A DNA stretch of 64,000 nt from the NCBI RefSeq assembly GCF_013410455.1, contig NZ_JACCFW010000001.1:2682929-2746928 (forward strand). Direction: 5' to 3'. This DNA comes from Allobranchiibius huperziae. GTDB lineage: Bacteria > Actinomycetota > Actinomycetes > Actinomycetales > Dermatophilaceae. How positions within the stretch are numbered: the first letter of the stretch is position 1; the number at the start of each line of letters is the position of its first letter. A model generated the notes under the pieces. The model was not told where the DNA came from and did no database searches. It was given only the letters and a program-made list of their open reading frames with translations. Made by a program: the position numbers and the translations under genes. Below, in pieces: positions 60,785 to 64,000 of the stretch.

Positions 60785-60834
60785 CGAGTGTCCGCAGTTC
60801 CGTGCGTACGTGCACACGGAACTGCGGACACTCG
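60785..60834. terminator. Perfect 20-bp hairpin downstream of the M6 protease gene
   Basis: CGAGTGTCCGCAGTTCCGTG at 60785-60804 pairs exactly with 60815-60834 around a 10-nt loop. It lies 12 nt beyond the protease stop codon. No T-run is present on the gene's strand, so termination may depend on the stem only; the perfect 20-bp dyad could also be a protein-binding or REP-type site. Confidence 0.75.
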
Positions 60835-60846
60835 ACGTCGGACCGG

Positions 60847-63192
60847 TTACCGCCTGCGCATCGATCCGGTCGGGAACGACACCGCCAGGGAGTAGCCGTC
60901 ACCCTGCTTCGAGGACACCTTGATCCGGGTGCCCGACCCAGCGACCTTCACCGACCCGGCCGGGTTGGCCGCGTAGTAGTAGGCGTTGGGGTTGGTGTCG
61001 TCGAACGTCGACACGGCCGGCCGCGACGGCACCTTCGCCGCCAGACCCTGCTTGTGCAGGGTGAAGGCGTCGGTTCGGTCCAGGCCGAACGTCGCGTCGT
61101 ACGGCTGGATCCTGTTGTTCACCGCGACCCCGTCCGGCCACACCATCGGGGCGGCGTGCGCGTCGACGGGCAGCACCAGTCCCCCACCGGGGTGGGCCGA
61201 GGTGTTGTTGTCCTTGAACTCGTTGTTGACGTACCAGATGAGCACGCCGTCCTGGTAGGGGAAGTGCTCGACCACGTCGGGGCGGCGGGGTCCGAAACCG
61301 AAGTTGTACGGGCCCTGCTTGAGCGTGGTGTCGTATCCGCTGTAGCGGCGCGACTCGGCCAGGTAGTAGTTGGTCGCCACGCGGGTGTCGGTGCCGTTCA
61401 TCCGGGTGAACCCCGCAGGTGTCCAGACCGAGCTCGCCGACTCCGCGCCGTCCGTGGTCGTGGTGGTGCCGACCGTCGTGGCGATGTCGTCGAGGAACGC
61501 GCCGGCGCCGTTCGTGCCGCCGTCGGTCTGGTAGAGGAAGCGGAAGGTGAGCTTCTTGCCGGCGTACGGCGTGAGGTCGTAGGAGATCGTGCTCCACCCC
61601 GTGCTGGTGCCGGTCACCGGCGTGCCCACGTTGGTCCAGGTGGCGCCGCCGTCGGTCGAGACCTGCCCGTAGAGGTAGTCGTAGTCGGCCTCGATGTCGT
61701 ACCAGGCCGACGCAGAGATCTTCCCGGACGTCGCCCCGGTCAGGTCGACCGACCGCGTGAGGCTGTTGTTGAGGTCGTCGTCGCGCCCCGACCACCACTC
61801 GTACGAGCCCGTCTTCGGGGTGTTGTACTTCGTGGCGATCGTCTTGTCCGGCAACGAGATCGCCAGGGTCTGCGGCTTGCTCGCGCTGTCCTGGTCGGCC
61901 GGGCCGAGCGAGACCTTGCCGGAGTTGCCGTAGCGCACGGTCTGGGTGTCGGACCAGCCGAGCTGGGTCTTCTCCCACGCGCCCATGTAACCAGGGGTGG
62001 TCCCGATCGCGTTGCCGCCGTGATTGAGCCACGAGCCGCTGTTCATCAGGCTCCAGAACGACACGCTGTTGGTGCTGGTGTTTGTGGTGTCGTAGAGGTC
62101 GGGCAGGCCCAGGTCGGGGCCGTACTCGTGCGCGAAGACGCCGAGGCCGCCGTTCTCCGGCTCGGTGGTGTAGTCACGGATCCAGATGCCGGTGTTGCCG
62201 ATCTGGGTGCCGCCGTTGAGGTTGCCGGTCGGGCCGGCCTTGCCGGCGCCGGTCTGCACGGCCCAGCGGTGGGACCAGATGGCGTCCGCGCCCTGCGCGC
62301 CGCCGCCGGCCTCCTCACCCTCGCCGGCGTGGATCGCCTGGAAGTGGTCGATGTAGCCGTCGGGCTCGTTGAAGTCGCCGTCGTGGTCGTAGTCGTAGCG
62401 GTCCCAGACGTCGTACTTCTTCAGCTCGGTCTTGATCTGCGCGTCGGTCTTGCCGGCCGACTTCTGCGCGGTGTACCAACTCGTGGCCGTGTCGCCGATG
62501 TAGGACCAGTAGCGGTCGGCCTCCGAGCCGGTGTTGGAGCCGTAGCGCGCCTCGTTGTAGGGCACGGTCACCCAATCGGACACGTCGCCCTGGGCCTTGT
62601 AGCGGCCCTGGGACTGGGACTTGTAGAAGTTCGAGAAGCTCTCGCCCGTGGTCCCGAACATCATGTTCTTGTAGTGCGCCTGGTTGAAGTCCTTCTCCCA
62701 GTACGTGGAGTTGTCGTCCGACGCGGTGCCGTCGATGGTGCGGTCCGGCTCGGGGATCTGGTTGTGCCGGGGTCCCGCTCCGCCGCCGGCGGTGGGGTCG
62801 GTCTTGGTGCCGAAGTCGGTCAGCACCGTGAAGATGTTGGCGGTCTGCTGCGGGTCGTACTCGACGTACTTGGGCTTCGCTGCCTTCGCGTTCCTGCCGC
62901 GCGCCTTCTGCTGAGCGGCCGTCGGCTTGCCGTCGTCGACGACGATCACCCGCTTGCCGTTCACAGTGGCGGTCTTGGCCTCGCCCTTGATCAGCTGGTC
63001 GACCGCGGTACGCCGCAGCTCGGCCTGCTTGCTCTGCAGGGGATCCGGCTTGTTGTCCGGACGGACCACGGTGCTGGGCGATGTGCCGCCCGACGTCGGG
63101 GCGCCTCCCGCCGATGCCGCGTAGGTCACTCCCGGGGCCAGCGCCAGGGCCGTCGCGGCCAGGGCTCCCGTCATGAGCACGGTTCGCTTCAC
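60847..63192 (-). CDS. Secreted immune inhibitor A-like M6 peptidase with altered zinc motif
   Basis: Predicted protein of 781 residues from GTG 63192 with GGAGG 4 nt upstream. The N-terminus (KRTVLMTGALAATALALAPG) is a signal peptide, cleaved near TYAASA. The propeptide-like region to about 125 leads to the M6 catalytic region. The expected zinc site HExxH..GxPD reads HEYGPDLGLPD near residue 362: the second His is Pro (codon CCC at 62122-62124). The first His, the Glu and the GLPD segment are intact. The rest of the protein, with Bacillus InhA-like beta domains (SSWYDIEADYDYLY-type and FLDDIATTVG segments), looks normal. Ends with a basic tail SMRRR. The protease may be inactive or use another ligand. 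Confidence 0.9.
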   Translation of the reverse strand: MKRTVLMTGALAATALALAPGVTYAASAGGAPTSGGTSPSTVVRPDNKPDPLQSKQAELRRTAVDQLIKGEAKTATVNGKRVIVVDDGKPTAAQQKARGRNAKAAKPKYVEYDPQQTANIFTVLTDFGTKTDPTAGGGAGPRHNQIPEPDRTIDGTASDDNSTYWEKDFNQAHYKNMMFGTTGESFSNFYKSQSQGRYKAQGDVSDWVTVPYNEARYGSNTGSEADRYWSYIGDTATSWYTAQKSAGKTDAQIKTELKKYDVWDRYDYDHDGDFNEPDGYIDHFQAIHAGEGEEAGGGAQGADAIWSHRWAVQTGAGKAGPTGNLNGGTQIGNTGIWIRDYTTEPENGGLGVFAHEYGPDLGLPDLYDTTNTSTNSVSFWSLMNSGSWLNHGGNAIGTTPGYMGAWEKTQLGWSDTQTVRYGNSGKVSLGPADQDSASKPQTLAISLPDKTIATKYNTPKTGSYEWWSGRDDDLNNSLTRSVDLTGATSGKISASAWYDIEADYDYLYGQVSTDGGATWTNVGTPVTGTSTGWSTISYDLTPYAGKKLTFRFLYQTDGGTNGAGAFLDDIATTVGTTTTTDGAESASSVWTPAGFTRMNGTDTRVATNYYLAESRRYSGYDTTLKQGPYNFGFGPRRPDVVEHFPYQDGVLIWYVNNEFKDNNTSAHPGGGLVLPVDAHAAPMVWPDGVAVNNRIQPYDATFGLDRTDAFTLHKQGLAAKVPSRPAVSTFDDTNPNAYYYAANPAGSVKVAGSGTRIKVSSKQGDGYSLAVSFPTGSMRRR

Positions 63193-63364
63193 GTTTCCTC
63201 CTGGGTGTCGCCGGCCGCGGGATGTAGCGGCGGGCGCCGTCAGTGTCGGCTGACGCACCCGTCATCCAGAAGGGCTGCGACGCCCTCGAAGGCGGAAACT
63301 GACAGAGAGTTGATCTTTTCCTGACTGTTTCCTGTGTACTCGCCGGTACTTCGGAGCGAGCCGG

Positions 63365-63994
63365 TCAGAGCCGGCTCAGCAGGACACGCAGGTCACGCTC
63401 GGCGATCAGGCGGTGCTCCCACTCCTCGTGGATCACCGCCCGCAGGCACCGCCGGACCTCGTACCGACCTGGCGGCGGGTAGCCCGGGCCGGTCACGTCG
63501 GTGTCGCTCGCGAGATGCTCGTCGGTGAGCCCGGCGAACAGCGCCCGCATCTCGGCCATCCGGTCCGCACGCAGAGCGAGCAGCTGCTCCAGCGTCGGGC
63601 GCGCCGTGCGGTCGTTCGGCACCCCGTGGTCGTTCGGGTCGTGTTCGTCGTGTGGCAGGCCGAGGGGGTCGAAGGGTGACGGGTCATGCAGGACAGCGTG
63701 TTTCGCCCACCCGTCGACGACGAAGACCAGATGCCGCAACGTCTCGATGAAGGACCACTCGTCGTCGACCCGCTCGTGCAGTTGGTCCGGCGGGAGACTC
63801 TGCGCGAGCGCGACGGTCGATGCCCAGCACGCCTCGATCACCCCCCACGCCTCCCGGAAACCGTCCGCGTCCGTCGGCCGCAGCTTCACGCGCTCCGGAT
63901 AGCGCCGGTCCAGCTCGGCCTCGACGAACGGCGTGACGTCGACGCCGTTCACGGTCAGATTGCGCACCAGGCCGTCCAGCTCGAGATCGGTCAT
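63365..63994 (-). CDS. DinB-family (DfsB/Mst-like) four-helix protein
   Basis: Predicted protein of 209 residues. The DinB_2-like bundle includes the helix EAWGVIEACWASTVALAQSL near residue 48, then WSFIETLRHLVFVVDGWAKHAV near 80 with its conserved His, and the last helix CLRAVIHEEWEHRLIAERD near 182 with a HxxxE/H pair. The three His residues in these positions form the metal site of the superfamily, which includes mycothiol-dependent enzymes. mshB in this window shows that mycothiol is made, so a thiol-transferase role is possible but not shown. The gene ends near the window edge, complete. Confidence 0.85.
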   Translation of the reverse strand: MTDLELDGLVRNLTVNGVDVTPFVEAELDRRYPERVKLRPTDADGFREAWGVIEACWASTVALAQSLPPDQLHERVDDEWSFIETLRHLVFVVDGWAKHAVLHDPSPFDPLGLPHDEHDPNDHGVPNDRTARPTLEQLLALRADRMAEMRALFAGLTDEHLASDTDVTGPGYPPPGRYEVRRCLRAVIHEEWEHRLIAERDLRVLLSRL

Positions 63995-64000
63995 GTCGAC

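Larger units (their letters stand above)
60452..60846. other. Intergenic region between the MHS operon start and the M6 protease gene
   Basis: 395 bp without a supported gene. It holds the operator-like dyad at 60497-60510 near the MHS transporter start and a large hairpin at 60785-60834 behind the protease gene. A 90-codon minus frame (60448-60720) has no recognisable features, and a 45-codon plus frame from 60583 has no proper ribosome site; neither is annotated. I saw no clear fluoride riboswitch. Confidence 0.5.

Noticed and set aside
60452-60846. Fluoride riboswitch expected before a crcB operon
   Set aside because: I looked for the conserved GGnGATGG-type start and the GCTGATGRC-type end of the crcB motif and found no convincing match on the minus strand.

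Overview
The window is GC-rich, densely coding DNA with short, often 4-nt, gene overlaps and many GTG/TTG starts. Mycothiol biosynthesis (mshB), actinobacterial 7Fe ferredoxin next to dapC, a DUF3017 protein next to folD, a PerM/DUF6350 protein next to purN-purH and paired crcB genes all point to an actinobacterium. A member of the Micrococcales is plausible, but the genus cannot be fixed from sequence inspection alone. No tRNA, rRNA, CRISPR array, transposase or phage gene was seen.

Layout. (1) 1-3581: a secreted glycine-rich protein cut by the window edge, then a two-gene minus-strand unit of a CarB-like ATP-grasp protein and a large XRE-type regulator. (2) 4038-26858: an exopolysaccharide (EPS) locus made of two convergent operons. 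The plus operon (4038-13103) encodes a cytidylyltransferase, a CDP-alcohol phosphotransferase, four glycosyltransferases, a Gfo/Idh/MocA oxidoreductase, an unrecognised barrel-like protein and a CapK/PaaK-like adenylating enzyme. Most of its junctions are ATGA overlaps. The minus operon (25555 down to 13135) starts with the initiating polyprenyl sugar-phosphate transferase. It continues with a lipoprotein, a 1621-residue secreted propeller/LamG/PKD protein, a Wzx flippase, a Wzz/BY-kinase fusion, a low-molecular-weight tyrosine phosphatase and a Wzy-like polymerase: a complete Wzx/Wzy assembly set. A sugar-nucleotide epimerase follows next to icd. (3) 26863-41949: core metabolism (icd, mdh, folD, purN, purH, gltA, dapC, fdxA) mixed with small enzymes, two GNAT acetyltransferases, an AbiEi/DUF559-type accessory gene bracketed by two copies of a 66-bp repeat, and an MFS exporter. 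(4) 42041-49016: a minus-strand string MFS exporter - typA - mshB - flavin reductase - VanW, divergent from soxR and headed by a good SoxR-box promoter. (5) 49053-63994: a ribbon-helix-helix-like protein with its own operator, an MMPL transporter divergent from a two-component system, a DHA2 exporter with a Nudix hydrolase, a VIT1-family protein, panD, an MHS-family transporter coupled to two crcB fluoride exporters, a secreted M6 (immune inhibitor A) protease whose HExxH motif reads HExxP, and a DinB protein.

How the genes work together. The EPS locus holds initiation, elongation, flipping, polymerisation and tyrosine-phosphorylation control. It also carries a CDP-alcohol pathway that could add phospho-alcohol groups to the polymer. 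The SoxR region links redox sensing, drug efflux, mycothiol synthesis and flavin reduction on one strand with gaps of only a few bases. Two families of palindromic dispersed repeats sit at gene ends: one as a pair at two convergent gene junctions (49641 and 53925), the other flanking the accessory gene at 39630-40577.
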